Below, one piece after another: positions 1 to 15,015 of a DNA stretch of 64,000 nucleotides. The position numbers were made by a program, and so were the translations under genes. The notes below the pieces were generated by a model. The model did no database searches, had not been told where the DNA came from, and saw only the letters and a program-made list of their open reading frames with translations. The stretch's first letter is position 1, and each line of letters opens with the position of its first letter. The stretch lies in NCBI GenBank assembly GCA_012656075.1, contig JAAKBF010000007.1, positions 1-64,000 of the forward strand, given 5' to 3'. The DNA is from Phytophthora hibernalis. Its lineage: Eukaryota > Oomycota > Peronosporomycetes > Peronosporales > Peronosporaceae.

Positions 1-3000
1 GCTGCGTGTCTCGAGAACACTGGCTTGGTACAGGCAAGCGTAACCACTTGGCGTGATACTTGGATGCGCATCTCCGTGGCCTGCTGCTGTAGCGCTGAGA
101 CAGTCTGCGCCACCCGCTTCAGCTGCGCGAATTGCTTGCGTGTGTCTCGAGAACACTGGCTTGGTACAGCAGCGTCCACTTGGCGTGATACTATGCGCAT
201 CTCCGTGGCCTGCTGCAGCGCTGAGACAGTCCGCGCCACCCCGCTTCAGCTGCGCGAATTGCTTGCTGCGTGTCTCGAGAACACTGGCTTGGTACAGCAG
301 CGTCCACTTGGCGTGATACTGGATGCGCATCTCCGTGGCCTGCTGCTGTAGCGCGGAGACAGTCCGCGTGCCCCGCTTCAGCTGCGCGAATTGCTTGCTG
401 CGTGTCTCGAGAACACTGGCTTGGTACACCAGCGTCCACTTGGCGTGATACTGGATGCGCATCTCCGTGGCCTGCCTGCTGCGCTGTGACAGTCCGCGTG
501 CCCGCTTCAGCTGCGCGAATTGCTTGCTGCGTGTCTCGAGAACACTGGCTTGGTACAGCAGCGTCCACTTGGCGTGATACTGGATGCGCATCTCCGTGGC
601 CTGCTGCTGTAGCGCTGAGACAGTCCGCGTGCCCCGCTTCAGCTGCGCGAATTGCTTGCTGCGTGTCTCGAGAACACTGGCTTGGTACTGCAGCGTCCAC
701 TTGGCGTGATACTGGATGCGCATCTCCGTGGCCTGCTGCTGTTGCGCTGTGACAGTCCGCGCCCCGCTTCAGCTGCGCGAATTGCTTGCTGCGTGTCTCG
801 AGAACACTGGCTTGGTACAGCAGCGTCCACTTGGCGTGATACTGGATGCGCATCTCCGTGGCCTGCTGCTGTAGCGCTGAGACAGTCTGCGCGCCACCCG
901 CTTCAGCTGCGCGAATTGCTTGCTGTGTGTCTCGAGAACACTGGCTTGGTACTGCAGCGTCCACTTGGCGTGATACTGGATGCGCATCTCCGTGGCCTGC
1001 TGCTGTAGCGCTGTGACAGTCCGCGTGCCCCCCTTCAGCTGCGCGAATTGCTTGCTGCGTGTCCGAGAACACTGGCTTGGTACACCAGCGTCCACTTGGC
1101 GTGATACTGGATGCGCATCTCCGTGGCCTGCTGCTGTTGCGCTGTGACAGTCCGCGTGCCCCCGCTTCAGCTGCGCGAATTGCTTGCTGCGTGTCTCGAG
1201 AACACTGGCTTGGTACAGCAGCGTCCACTTGGCGTGATACTGGATGCGCATCTCCGTGGCCTGCTGCTGTTGCGCTGAGACAGTCTGCGTGCCCCCTTCA
1301 GCTGCGCGAATTGCTTGCTGCGTGTCTCGAGAACACTGGCTTGGTACAGCAGCGTCCACTTGGCGTGATACTGGATGCGCATCTCCGTGGCCTGCTGCTG
1401 TAGCGCTGAGACAGTCTGCGCGCCACCCCTTCAGCTGCGCGAATTGCTTGCTGCGTGTCTCGAGAACACTGGCTTGGTACTGCAGCGTCCACTTGGCGTG
1501 ATACTGGATGCGCATCTCCGTGGCCTGCTGTTGCGCTGTGACAGTCCGCGTGCCCCGCTTCAGCTGCGCGAATTGCTTGCTGCGTGTCTCGAGAACACTG
1601 GCTTGGTACTGCAGCGTCCACTTGGCGTGATACTGATGCGCATCTCCGTGGCCTGCTGCTGTAGCGCTGAGACAGTCTGCGCGCCACTCCGCTTCAGCTG
1701 CGCGAATTGCTTGCTGTGTGTCTCGAGAACACTGGCTTGGTACACCAGCGTCCACTTGGCGTGATACTGGATGCGCATCTCCGTGGCCTGCTGCTGTTGC
1801 GCTGTGACAGTCCGCGTGCCCCGCTTCAGCTGCGCGAATTGCTTGCTGCGTGTCTCGAGAACACTGGCTTGGTACAGCAGCGTCCACTTGGCGTGATACT
1901 GGATGCGCATCTCCGTGGCCTGCTGCTGTAGCGCTGAGACAGTCTGCGCGCCACCCGCTTCAGCTGCGCGAATTGCTTGCTGCGTGTCTCGAGAACACTG
2001 GCTTGGTACAGCAGCGTCCACTTGGCGTGATACTGGATGCGCATCTCCGTGGCCTGCTGCTGTAGCGCTGAGACAGTCTGCGCGCCACCCCCTTCAGCTG
2101 CGCGAATTGCTTGCTGCGTGTCTCGAGAACACTGGCTTGGTACTGCAGCGTCCACTTGGCGTGATACTGGATGCGCATCTCCGTGGCCTGCTGCTGTTGC
2201 GCTGTGACAGTCCGCGTGCCCCGCTTCAGCTGCGCGAATTGCTTGCTGCGTGTCTCGAGAACACTGGCTTGGTACTGCAGCGTCCACTTGGCGTGATACT
2301 GGATGCGCATCTCCGTGGCCTGCTGCTGTAGCGCTGAGACAGTCTGCGCGCCACCCCCTTCAGCTGCGCGAATTGCTTGCTGTGTGTCTCGAGAACACTG
2401 GCTTGGTACTGCAGCGTCCACTTGGCGTGATACTGGATGCGCATCTCCGTGGCCTGCTGCTGTAGCGCTGAGACAGTCTGCGCGCCACCCGCTTCAGCTG
2501 CGCGAATTGCTTGCTGCGTGTCTCGAGAACACTGGCTTGGTACAGCAGCGTCCACTTGGCGTGATACTGGATGCGCATCTCCGTGGCCTGCTGCTGTAGC
2601 GCTGTGACAGTCTGCGCGCTGCCCCGCTTCAGCTGCGCGAATTGCTTGCTGCGTGTCTCGAGAACACTGGCTTGGTACAGCAGCGTCCACTTGGCGTGAT
2701 ACTGGATGCGCATCTCCGTGGCCTGCTGCTGTAGCGCTGAGACAGTCTGCGCGCCACCCCCTTCAGCTGCGCGAATTGCTTGCTGCGTGTCTCGAGAACA
2801 CTGGCTTGGTACTGCAGCGTCCACTTGGCGTGATACTGGATGCGCATCTCCGTGGCCTGCTGCTGTTGCGCTGTGACAGTCCGCGTGCCCCGCTTCAGCT
2901 GCGCGAATTGCTTGCTGCGTGTCTCGAGAACACTGGCTTGGTACTGCAGCGTCCACTTGGCGTGATACTGGATGCGCATCTCCGTGGCCTGCTGCTGTAG

Positions 3001-6000
3001 CGCTGAGTGACAGTCTGCGCCCGCTTCAGCTGCGCGAATTGCTTGCTGCGTGTCTCGAGAACACTGGCTTGGTACAGCAGCGTCCACTTGGCGTGATACT
3101 GGATGCGCATCTCCGTGGCCTGCTGCTGTAGCGCTGAGACAGTCCGCGTGCCCCGCTTCAGCTGCGCGAATTGCTTGCTGCGTGTCTCGAGAACACTGGC
3201 TTGGTACAGCAGCGTCCACTTGGCGTGATACTGGATGCGCATCTCCGTGGCCTGCTGCTGTAGCGCTGAGACAGTCTGCGCGTGCCCCGCTTCAGCTGCG
3301 CGAATTGCTTGCTGTGTGTCTCGAGAACACTGGCTTGGTACTGCAGCGTCCACTTGGCGTGATACTGGATGCGCATCTCCGTGGCCTGCTGCTGTTGCGC
3401 TGTGACAGTCCGCGTGCCCCGCTTCAGCTGCGCGAATTGCTTGCTGCGTGTCTCGAGAACACTGGCTTGGTACAGCAGCGTCCACTTGGCGTGATACTGG
3501 ATGCGCATCTCCGTGGCCTGCTGCTGTAGCGCTGAGACAGTCTGCGCGCCACCCGCTTCAGCTGCGCGAATTGCTTGCTGCGTGTCTCGAGAACACTGGC
3601 TTGGTACAGCAGCGTCCACTTGGCGTGATACTGGATGCGCATCTCCGTGGCCTGCTGCTGTAGCGCTGTGACAGTCCGCGTGCCCCGCTTCAGCTGCGCG
3701 AATTGCTTGCTGCGTGTCTCGAGAACACTGGCTTGGTACAGCAGCGTCCACTTGGCGTGATACTGGATGCGCATCTCCGTGGCCTGCTGCTGTAGCGCTG
3801 AGACAGTCTGCGCGCCACCCGCTTCAGCTGCGCGAATTGCTTGCTGCGTGTCTCGAGAACACTGGCTTGGTACTGCAGCGTCCACTTGGCGTGATACTGG
3901 ATGCGCATCTCCGTGGCCTGCTGCTGTAGCGCTGTGACAGTCCGCGTGCCCCGCTTCAGCTGCGCGAATTGCTTGCTGCGTGTCTCGAGAACACTGGCTT
4001 GGTACTGCAGCGTCCACTTGGCGTGATACTGGATGCGCATCTCCGTGGCCTGCTGCTGTAGCGCTGTGACAGTCCGCGTGCCCCGCTTCAGCTGCGCGAA
4101 TTGCTTGCTGCGTGTCTCGAGAACACTGGCTTGGTACAGCAGCGTCCACTTGGCGTGATACTGGATGCGCATCTCCGTGGCCTGCTGCTGTAGCGCTGAG
4201 ACAGTCTGCGCGCCACCCGCTTCAGCTGCGCGAATTGCTTGCTGCGTGTCTCGAGAACACTGGCTTGGTACTGCAGCGTCCACTTGGCGTGATACTGGAT
4301 GCGCATCTCCGTGGCCTGCTGCTGTAGCGCTGTGACAGTCCGCGTGCCCCGCTTCAGCTGCGCGAATTGCTTGCTGCGTGTCTCGAGAACACTGGCTTGG
4401 TACTGCAGCGTCCACTTGGCGTGATACTGGATGCGCATCTCCGTGGCCTGCTGCTGTAGCGCTGAGACAGTCTGCGCCACCCGCTTCAGCTGCGCGAATT
4501 GCTTGCTGTGTGTCTCGAGAACACTGGCTTGGTACACCAGCGTCCACTTGGCGTGATACAGGATGCGCATCTCCGTGGCCTGCTGCTGTAGCGCTGTGAC
4601 AGTCCGCGTGCCCCGCTTCAGCTGCGCGAATTGCTTGCTGCGTGTCTCGAGAACACTGGCTTGGTACAGCAGCGTCCACTTGGCGTGATACTGGATGCGC
4701 ATCTCCGTGGCCTGCTGCTGTAGCGCTGAGACAGTCTGCGCGCACCGCTTCAGCTGCGCGCGAATTGCTTGCTGTGTGTCTCGAGAACACTGGCTTGGTA
4801 CACCAGCGTCCACTTGGCGTGATACTGGATGCGCATCTCCGTGGCCTGCTGCTGTAGCGCTGTGACAGTCCGCGTGCCCCGCTTCAGCTGCGCGAATTGC
4901 TTGCTGCGTGTCTCGAGAACACTGGCTTGGTACTGCAGCGTCCACTTGGCGTGATACTGGATGCGCATCTCCGTGGCCTGCTGCTGTAGCGCTGTGACAG
5001 TCCGCGTGCCCCGCTTCAGCTGCGCGAATTGCTTGCTGCGTGTCTCGAGAACACTGGCTTGGTACAGCAGCGTCCACTTGGCGTGATACTGGATGCGCAT
5101 CTCCGTGGCCTGCTGCTGTAGCGCTGAGACAGTCTGCGCGCCACCCGCTTCAGCTGCGCGAATTGCTTGCTGCGTGTCTCGAGAACACTGGCTTGGTACA
5201 GCAGCGTCCACTTGGCGTGATACTGGATGCGCATCTCCGTGGCCTGCTGCTGTAGCGCTGAGACAGTCTGCGCGCCACCCGCTTCAGCTGCGCGAATTGC
5301 TTGCTGTGTGTCTCGAGAACACTGGCTTGGTACAGCAGCGTCCACTTGGCGTGATACTGGATGCGCATCTCCGTGGCCTGCTGCTGTAGCGCTGTGACAG
5401 TCCGCGCCCCGCTTCAGCTGCGCGAATTGCTTGCTGCGTGTCTCGAGAACACTGGCTTGGTACTGCAGCGTCCACTTGGCGTGATACTGGATGCGCATCT
5501 CCGTGGCCTGCTGCTGTAGCGCTGTGACAGTCCGCGTGCCGCTTCAGCTGCGCGAATTGCTTGCTGCGTGTCTCGAGAACACTGGCTTGGTACAGCAGCG
5601 TCCACTTGGCGTGATACTGGATGCGCATCTCCGTGGCCTGCTGCTGTAGCGCTGTGACAGTCCGCGTGCCCCGCTTCAGCTGCGCGAATTGCTTGCTGCG
5701 TGTCTCGAGAACACTGGCTTGGTACACCAGCGTCCACTTGGCGTGATACTGGATGCGCATCTCCGTGGCCTGCTGCTGTAGCGCTGAGACAGTCTGCGCG
5801 CCACCCGCTTCAGCTGCGCGAATTGCTTGCTGCGTGTCTCGAGAACACTGGCTTGGTACACCAGCGTCCACTTGGCGTGATACTGGATGCGCATCTCCGT
5901 GGCCTGCTGCTGTAGCGCTGTGACAGTCCGCGTGCCCCGCTTCAGCTGCGCGAATTGCTTGCTGCGTGTCTCGAGAACACTGGCTTGGTACAGCAGCGTC

Positions 6001-9000
6001 CACTTGGCGTGATACTGGATGCGCATCTCCGTGGCCTGCTGCTGTAGCGCTGTGACAGTCTCGCGCCACCCGCTTCAGCTGCGCGAATTGCTTGCTGTGT
6101 GTCTCGAGAACACTGGCTTGGTACAGCAGCGTCCACTTGGCGTGATACTGGATGCGCATCTCCGTGGCCTGCTGCTGTAGCGCTGTGACAGTCCGCGTGC
6201 CCCGCTTCAGCTGCGCGAATTGCTTGCTGCGTCTCTCGAGAACACTGGCTTGGTACTGCAGCGTCCACTTGGCGTGATACTGGATGCGCATCTCCGTGGC
6301 CTGCTGCTGCGCTGTGACAGTCCGCGTGCCCCGCTTCAGCTGCGCGAATTGCTTGCTGCGTGTCTCGAGAACACTGGCTTGGTACAGCAGCGTCCACTTG
6401 GCGTGATACTGGATGCGCATCTCCGTGGCCTGCTGCTGTAGCGCTGAGACAGTCTGCGCGCCACCCTTCAGCTGCGCGAATTGCTTGCTGCGTGTCTCGA
6501 GAACACTGGCTTGGTACAGCAGCGTCCACTTGGCGTGATACTGGATGCGCATCTCCGTGGCCTGCTGCTGTAGCGCTGAGACAGTCTGCGCGCCCCGCTT
6601 CAGCTGCGCGAATTGCTTGCTGCGTGTCTCGAGAACACTGGCTTGGTACTGCAGCGTCCACTTGGCGTGATACTGGATGCGCATCTCCGTGGCCTGCTGC
6701 TGTAGCGCTGAGACAGTCTGCGCGCCACCCCTTCAGCTGCGCGAATTGCTTGCTGCGTGTCTCGAGAACACTGGCTTGGTACAGCAGCGTCCACTTGGCG
6801 TGATACTGGATGCGCATCTCCGTGGCCTGCTGCTGTAGCGCTGAGACAGTCTGCGCGCCACCCCTTCAGCTGCGCGAATTGCTTGCTGCGTGTCTCGAGA
6901 ACACTGGCTTGGTACTGCAGCGTCCACTTGGCGTGATACTGGATGCGCATCTCCGTGGCCTGCTGCTGTTGCGCTGTGACAGTCCGCGTGCCCCGCTTCA
7001 GCTGCGCGAATTGCTTGCTGCGTGTCTCGAGAACACTGGCTTGGTACAGCAGCGTCCACTTGGCGTGATACTGGATGCGCATCTCCGTGGCCTGCTGCTG
7101 TAGCGCTGAGACAGTCTGCGCGCCACCCGCTTCAGCTGCGCGAATTGCTTGCTGCGTGTCTCGAGAACACTGGCTTGGTACACCAGCGTCCACTTGGCGT
7201 GATACTGGATGCGCATCTCCGTGGCCTGCTGCTGTAGCGCTGTGACAGTCCGCGTGCCCCGCTTCAGCTGCGCGAATTGCTTGCTGCGTGTCTCGAGAAC
7301 ACTGGCTTGGTACTGCAGCGTCCACTTGGCGTGATACTGGATGCGCATCTCCGTGGCCTGCTGCTGTAGCGCTGTGACAGTCCGCGTGCCCCGCTTCAGC
7401 TGCGCGAATTGCTTTGCGTGTCTCGAGAACACTGGCTTGGTACTGCAGCGTCCACTTGGCGTGATACTGGATGCGCATCTCCGTGGCCTGCTGCTGTAGC
7501 GCTGTGACAGTCCGCGTGCCCCGCTTCAGCTGCGCGAATTGCTTGCTGCGTGTCTCGAGAACACACTTGGTACAGCAGCGTCCACTTGGCGTGATACTGG
7601 ATGCGCATCTCCGTGGCCTGCTGCTGTAGCGCCGACAGTCTGCGCGCCACCCCCTTCAGCTGCGCGAATTGCTTGCTGCGTCTCGAGAACACTGGCTTGG
7701 TACAGCAGCGTCCACTTGGCGTGATACTGGATGCACATCTCCGTGGCCTGCTGCTGTAGCGCTGTGGTCTGCGCGCGCCCCGCTTCAGCTGCGCGAATTG
7801 CTTGCTGTGTGTCTCGAGAACACTGGCTTGGTACAGCAGCGTCCACTTGGCGTGATACTGGATGCGCATCTCCGTGGCCTGCTGCTGTAGCGCTGTGACA
7901 GTCCGCGTGCCCCGCTTCAGCTGCGCGAATTGCTTGCTGCGTTTCTCACTTGGTACAGCAGCGTCCACTTGGCGTACTGGATGCGCATCTCCGTGGCCTG
8001 CTGCTGTAGCGCTGAGACAGTCCGCGCGTCACCCCCGTTCAGCTGCGCGAATTGCTTGCTGCGTGTCTCGAGAACACACTTGGTACAGCAGCGTCCACTT
8101 GGCGTGATACTGGATGCGCATCTCCGTGGCCTGCTGCTGTAGCGCTGTGACAGTCCGCGTGCCCCGCTTCAGCTGCGCGAATTGCTTGCTGCGTGTCTCG
8201 AGAACACTGGCTTGGTACACCAGCGTCCACTTGGCGTGATACTGGATGCGCATCTCCGTGGCCTGCTGCTGTAGCGCTGTGACAGTCGCGTGCCCCGCTT
8301 CAGCTGCGCGAATTGCTTGCTGCGTCTCGAGAACACTGGCTTGGTACTGCAGCGTCCACTTGGCGTGATACTGGATGCGCATCTCCGTGGCCTGCTGCTG
8401 TAGCGCTGTGACAGTCCGCGTGCCCCGCTTCAGCTGCGCGAATTGCTTGCTGCGTGTCTCGAGAACACTGGCTTGGTACTGCAGCGTCCACTTGGCGTGA
8501 TACTGGATGCGCATCTCCGTGGCCTGCTGCTGTAGCGCTGTGACACCGCGTGCCCCGCTTCAGCTGCGCGAATTGCTTGCTGCGTGTCTCGAGAACACAC
8601 TTGGTACAGCAGCGTCCACTTGGCGTGATACTGGATGCGCATCTCCGTGGCCTGCTGCTGTAGCGCTGACAGTCTGCGCGCCACCCCGTTCAGCTGCGCG
8701 AATTGCTTGCTGCGTGTCTCGAGAACACTGGCTTGGTACAGCAGCGTCCACTTGGCGTGATACTGGATGCGCATCTCCGTGGCCTGCTGCTGTAGCGCTG
8801 TGACAGTCTGCGCGCCACCCCCTTCAGCTGCGCGAATTGCTTGCTGCGTGTCTCGAGAACACTGGCTTGGCACCAGCGTCCACTTGGCGTGATACTGGAT
8901 GCGCATCTCCGTGGCCTGCTGCTGTTGCGCTGTGACAGTCCGCGCCCCGCTTCAGCTGCGCGAATTGCTTGCTGCGTGTCTCGAGAACACTGGCTTGGTA

Positions 9001-12000
9001 CAGCAGCGTCCACTTGGCGTGATACTGGATGCGCATCTCCGTGGCCTGCTGCTGTAGCGCTGAGACAGTCTGCGCGCCACCCGCTTCAGCTGCGCGAATT
9101 GCTTGCGTGTCTCGAGAACACTCTTGGTACTGCAGCGTCCACTTGGCGTGATACTGATGCGCATCTCCGTGGCCTGCTGCTGTAGCGCTGTGACAGTCCG
9201 CGTGCCCCGCTTCAGCTGCGCGAATTGCTTGCTGCGTGTCTCGAGAACACTGGCTTGGTACAGCAGCGTCCACTTGGCGTGATACTGGATGCGCATCTCC
9301 GTGGCCTGCTGCTGTAGCGCTGAGACAGTCTGCGCCACCCGCTTCAGCTGCGCGAATTGCTTGCTGTGTGTCTCGAGAACACTGGCTTGGTACACCAGCG
9401 TCCACTTGGCGTGATACTGGATGCGCATCTCCGTGGCCTGCTGCTGTAGCGCTGTGACAGTCCGCGTGCCCCGCTTCAGCTGCGCGAATTGCTTGCTGCG
9501 TGTCTCGAGAACACTGGCTTGGTACACCAGCGTCCACTTGGCGTGATACTGGATGCGCATCTCCGTGGCCTGCTGCTGTAGCGCTGTGACAGTCCGCGTG
9601 CCCCGCTTCAGCTGCGCGAATTGCTTGCTGCGTGTCTCGAGAACACTGGCTTGGTACAGCAGCGTCCACTTGGCGTGATACTGGATGCGCATCTCCGTGG
9701 CCTGCTGCTGTAGCGCTGTGACAGTCCGCGTGCCCCGCTTCAGCTGCGCGAATTGCTTGCTGCGTGTCTCGAGAACACTGGCTTGGTACTGCAGCGTCCA
9801 CTTGGCGTGATACTGGATGCGCATCTCCGTGGCCTGCTGCTGTAGCGCTGTGACAGTCCGCGTGCCCCGCTTCAGCTGCGCGAATTGCTTGCTGCGTGTC
9901 TCGAGAACACTGGCTTGGTACTGCAGCGTCCACTTGGCGTGATACTGGATGCGCATCTCCGTGGCCTGCTGCTGGCGCTGACAGTCCGCGTGCCCCGCTT
10001 CAGCTGCGCGAATTGCTTGCTGCGTTCTCATAACACACTGGTACAGCAGCGTCCACTTGGCGTGATACTGGATGCGCATCTCCGTGGCCTGCTGCTGTAG
10101 CGCCTGAGACAGTCTGCGCGCCACCCCCTTCAGCTGCGCGAATTACTGTGTGTTTCTCTATTCCACTCACTTGGTACAGCAGCGTCCACTTGGCGTGATA
10201 CAGGATGCGCATCTCCGTGGCCTGCTGCTGTAGCGCTGAGACAGTCCGCGCGCCACCTTCAGCTGCGCGAATTGCTTGCTGCGTGTCTCGAGAACACTGG
10301 CTTGGTACTGCAGCGTCCACTTGGCGTGATACTGGATGCGCATCTCCGTGGCCTGCTGCTGTAGCGCTGTGACAGTCCGCGTGCCCCGCTTCAGCTGCGC
10401 GAATTGCTTGCTGCGTGTCTCGATAACACTGGCTTGGTACTGCAGCGTCCACTTGGCGTGATACTGGATGCGCATCTCCGTGGCCTGCTGCCATAGCGCT
10501 GAGACAGTCCGCGCGTCACCCCGTTCAGCTGCGCGAATTGCTTCCTGCTGCGTGTCTCGAGAACACTGGCTTGGTACAGCAGCGTCCACTTGGCGTGATA
10601 CTGGATGCGCATCTCCGTGGCCTGCTGCTGTAGCGCTGTGACAGTCCGCGTGCCCCGCTTCAGCTGCGCGAATTGCTTGCTGTGTGTCTCGAGAACACTG
10701 GCTTGGTACACCAGCGTCCACTTGGCGTGATACTGGATGCGCATCTCCGTGGCCTGCTGCAGCGCTGAGACAGTCCGCGTGCCCCGCTTCAGCTGCGCGA
10801 ATTGCTTGCTGCGTGTCTCGATACCACTCACTTGGTACAGCAGCGTCCACTTGGCGTGATACAGGATGCGCATCTCCGTGGCCTGCTGCTGTAGCGCTGT
10901 GACAGTCCGCGTGCCCCGCTTCAGCTGCGCGAATTGCTTGCTGCGTGTCTCGAGAACACTGGCTTGGTACAGCAGCGTCCACTTGGCGTGATACTGGATG
11001 CGCATCTCCGTGGCCTGCTGCTGTAGCGCTGAGACAGTCCGCGCGCACCCCTTCAGCTGCGCGAATTGCTTGCTGCGTGTCTCGAGAACACTGGCTTGGT
11101 ACAGCAGCGTCCACTTGGCGTGATACTGGATGCGCATCTCCGTGGCCTGCTGCTGTAGCGCTGTGACAGTCCGCGTGCCCCGCTTCAGCTGCGCGAATGC
11201 TGCTTGCTGCGTTTCGCTTGGTACAGCAGCGTCCACTTGGCGTAATACAGGATGCACATCTCCGTGGCCTGCTGCTGTAGCGCTGTGACAGTCCGCGTGC
11301 CCCGCTTCAGCTGCGCGAATTGCTTGCTGCGTGTCTCGAGAACACTGGCTTGGTACAGCAGCGTCCACTTGGCGTGATACTGGATGCGCATCTCCGTGGC
11401 CTGCTGCTGTAGCGCTGAGACAGTCTGCGCGCCACCCTTCAGCTGCGCGAATTGCTTGCTGCGTTTCTCGAGAACACTCACTTGGTACAGCAGCGTCCAC
11501 TTGGCGTGATACTGGATGCGCATCTCCGTGGCCTGCTGCTGTAGCGCTGAGACAGTCTGCGCGCCACCCCTTCAGCTGCGCGAATTGCTTGCTGCGTGTC
11601 TCGAGAACACTGGCTTGGTACTGCAGCGTCCACTTGGCGTGATACTGGATGCGCATCTCCGTGGCCTGCTGCTGTTGCGCTGTGACAGTCCACGTGCCCC
11701 GCTTCAGCTGCGCGAATTGCTTGCTGCGTGTCTCTAGAACACTCACTTGGTACAGCAGCGTCCACTTGGCGTGATACAGGATGCACATCTCCGTGGCCTG
11801 CTGCTGTAGCGCTGTGGCAGTCCGCGCCCCCCTTCAGCTGCGCGAATTGCTTGCTGCGTGTCTCGAGAACACTGGCTTGGTACACCAGCGTCCACTTGGC
11901 GTGATACTGGATGCGCATCTCCGTGGCCTGCTGCTGTAGCGCTGTGACAGTCCGCGTGCCCCGCTTCAGCTGCGCGAATTGCTTGCTGCGTGTCTCGAGA

Positions 12001-15000
12001 ACACTGGCTTGGTACAGCAGCGTCCACTGGGCGTGATACTGGATGCGCATCTCCGTGGCCTGCTGCTGTAGCGCTGTGACAGTCCGCGTGCCCCGCTTCA
12101 GCTGCGCGAATTGCTTGCTGCGTTTCTCACTTGGTACAGCAGCGTCCACTTGGCGTAATACAGGATGCACATCTCCGTGGCCTGGTGCCATAGCGCTGAG
12201 ACAGTCCGCGCGTCACCCCGTTCAGCTGCGCGAATTGCTTCCTGCGTTTCGGAACACACTTGGTACAGCAGCGTCCACTTGGCGTGATACTGGATGCGCA
12301 TCTCCGTGGCCTGCTGCTGTAGCGCTGTGACAGTCCGCGTGCCCCGCTTCAGCTGCGCGAATTGCTTGCTGCGTGTCTCGAGAACACTGGCTTGGTACAG
12401 CAGCGTCCACTTGGCGTGATACAGGATGCGCATCTCCGTGGCCTGCTGCTGTAGCGCTGTGACAGTCCGCGCGCCACCCCCTTCAGCTGCGCGAATTGCT
12501 TCCTGCGTTTCTCTAGAACACTCACTTGGTACAGCAGCGTCCACTTGGCGTGATACAGGATGCACATCTCCGTGGCCTGCTGCTGTAGCGCTGTGACAGT
12601 CCGCGTGGCCCCCCTTCAGCTGCGCGAATTGCTTGCTGCGTGTCTCGAGAACACTGGCTTGGTACAGCAGCGTCCACTTGGCGTGATACAGGATGCGCAT
12701 CTCCGTGGCCTGCTGCTGTAGCGCTGAGACAGTCCGCGTGCCCCGCTTCAGCTGCGCGAATTGCTTGCTGCGTTTCACTTTGGTACAGCAGCGTCCACTT
12801 GGCGTAATACAGGATGCACATCTCCGTGGTGCTGCTGTAGCGCTGTGACAGTCCGCGTGCCCCGCTTCAGCTGCGCGAATTGCTTGCTGTGTGTCTCGAG
12901 AACACTGGCTTGGTACACCAGCGTCCACTTAGCGTGATACAGGATGCACATCTCCGTGACCAGCTGCTGTAGCGCTGTGACAGTCCGCGCGCCACCCCCG
13001 TTCAGCTGCGCGAATTGCTTCCTGCGTTTCTCTACAACACTCACTTGGTACAGCAGCGTCCACTTGGCGTGATACAGGATGCACATCTCCGTGGCCTGCT
13101 GCTGTAGCGCTGTGGCAGTCCGCGTGGCCCCCTTCAGCTGCGCGAATTGCTTGCTGCGTGTCTCGAGAACACTGGCTTGGTACAGCAGCGTCCACTTGGC
13201 GTGATAGAGGATGCGCATCTCCGTGGCCTGCTGCTGTAGCGCTGTGACAGTCCGCGCGCCACCCGCTTCAGCTGCGCGAATTGCTTGCTGCGTTCTCACT
13301 TGGTACAGCAGCGTCCACTTGGCGTAATACAGGATGCACATCTCCGTGGCCTGCTGCTGTAGCGCTGTGACAGTCCGCGTGCCCCGCTTCAGCTGCGCGA
13401 ATTGCTTGCTGTGTGTCTCGAGAACACTGGCTTGGTACACCAGCGTCCACTTAGCGTGATACAGGATGCACATCTCCGTGACCAGCTGCTGTAGCGCTGT
13501 GACAGTCCGCGCGCCACCCCCGTTCAGCTGCGCGAATTGCTTCCTGCGTTTCTCTAGAACACTCACTTGGTACAGCAGCGTCCACTTGGCGTGATACAGG
13601 ATGCACATCTCCGTGGCCTGCTGCTGTAGCGCTGTGGCAGTCCGCGTGGCCCCCTTCAGCTGCACGAATTGCTTGCTGCGTGTCTCGAGAACACTGGCTT
13701 GGTACACCAGCGTCCACTTGGCGTGATACAGGATGCGCATCTCCGTGGCCTGCTGCTGTAGCGCTGTGACAGTCCGCGTGCCCCGCTTCAGCTGCGCGAA
13801 TTGCTTGCTGTGTCTCGAGAACACTGGCTTGGTACACCAGCGTCCACTTAGCGTGATACAGGATGCACATCTCCGTGACCAGCTGCTGTAGCGCTGTGAC
13901 AGTCCGCGCGCCACCCCCGTTCAGCTGCGCGAATTGCTTCCTGCGTTTCTCTAGAACACTCACTTGGTACAGCAGCGTCCACTTGGCGTGATACAGGATG
14001 CACATCTCCGTGGCCTGCTGCTGTAGCGCTGTGGCAGTCCGCGTGGCCCCCTTCAGCTGCGCGAATTGCTTGCTGCGTGTCTCGAGAACACTGGCTTGGT
14101 ACACCAGCGTCCACTTGGCGTGATAGAGGATGCGCATCTCCGTGGCCTGCTGCTGTAGCGCTGTGACAGTCCGCGCGCCACCCCTTCAGCTGCGCGAATT
14201 GCTTGCTGTGTGTCTCGAGAACACTGGCTTGGTACAGCAGCGTCCACTTGGCGTGATACAGGATGCGCATCGCCGTGGCCTGCTGCTGTAGCGCTGAGAC
14301 AGTCCGCGCGCCACCCGCTTGAGCTGCGCGAATTGCTTGCTGTGAGTCTCGAGAACACTGGCTTGGTACAGCAGCGTCCACTTGGCGTGATACTGGATGC
14401 GCATCTCCGTGGCCTGCTGCTGTAGCGCTGTGACAGTCCGCGTGCCCCGCTTCAGCTGCGCGAATTGCTTGCTGTGTGTCTCGAGAACACTGGCTTGGTA
14501 CACCAGCGTCCACTTGGCGTGATACAGGATGCACATCTCCGTGGCCTGCTGCTGTAGCGCTGTGGCAGTCCGCGTGGCCCCCTTCAGCTGCGCGAATTGC
14601 TTGCTGCGTGTCTCGAGAACACTGGCTTGGTACAGCAGCGTCCACTTGGCGTGATACTGGATGCGCATCTCCGTGGCCTGCTGCTGTAGCGCTGTGACAG
14701 TCCGCGTGCCCCGCTTCAGCTGCGCGAATTGCTTGCTGTGTGTCTCGAGAACACTGGCTTGGTACAGCAGCGTCCACTTGGCGTGATACTGGATGCGCAT
14801 CTCCGTGGCCTGCTGCTGTAGCGCTGGCAGTCCGCGTGGCCCCCTTCAGCTGCGCGAATTGCTTGCTGCGTGTCTCTATAACACTCACTTGGTACAGCAG
14901 CGTCCACTTGGCGTGATACTGGATGCGCATCTCCGTGGCCTGCTGCTGTAGCGCTGTGACAGTCCGACCCCCTTCAGCTGCGCGAATTGCTTGCTGCGTG

Positions 15001-15015
15001 TCTCGAGAACACTGG

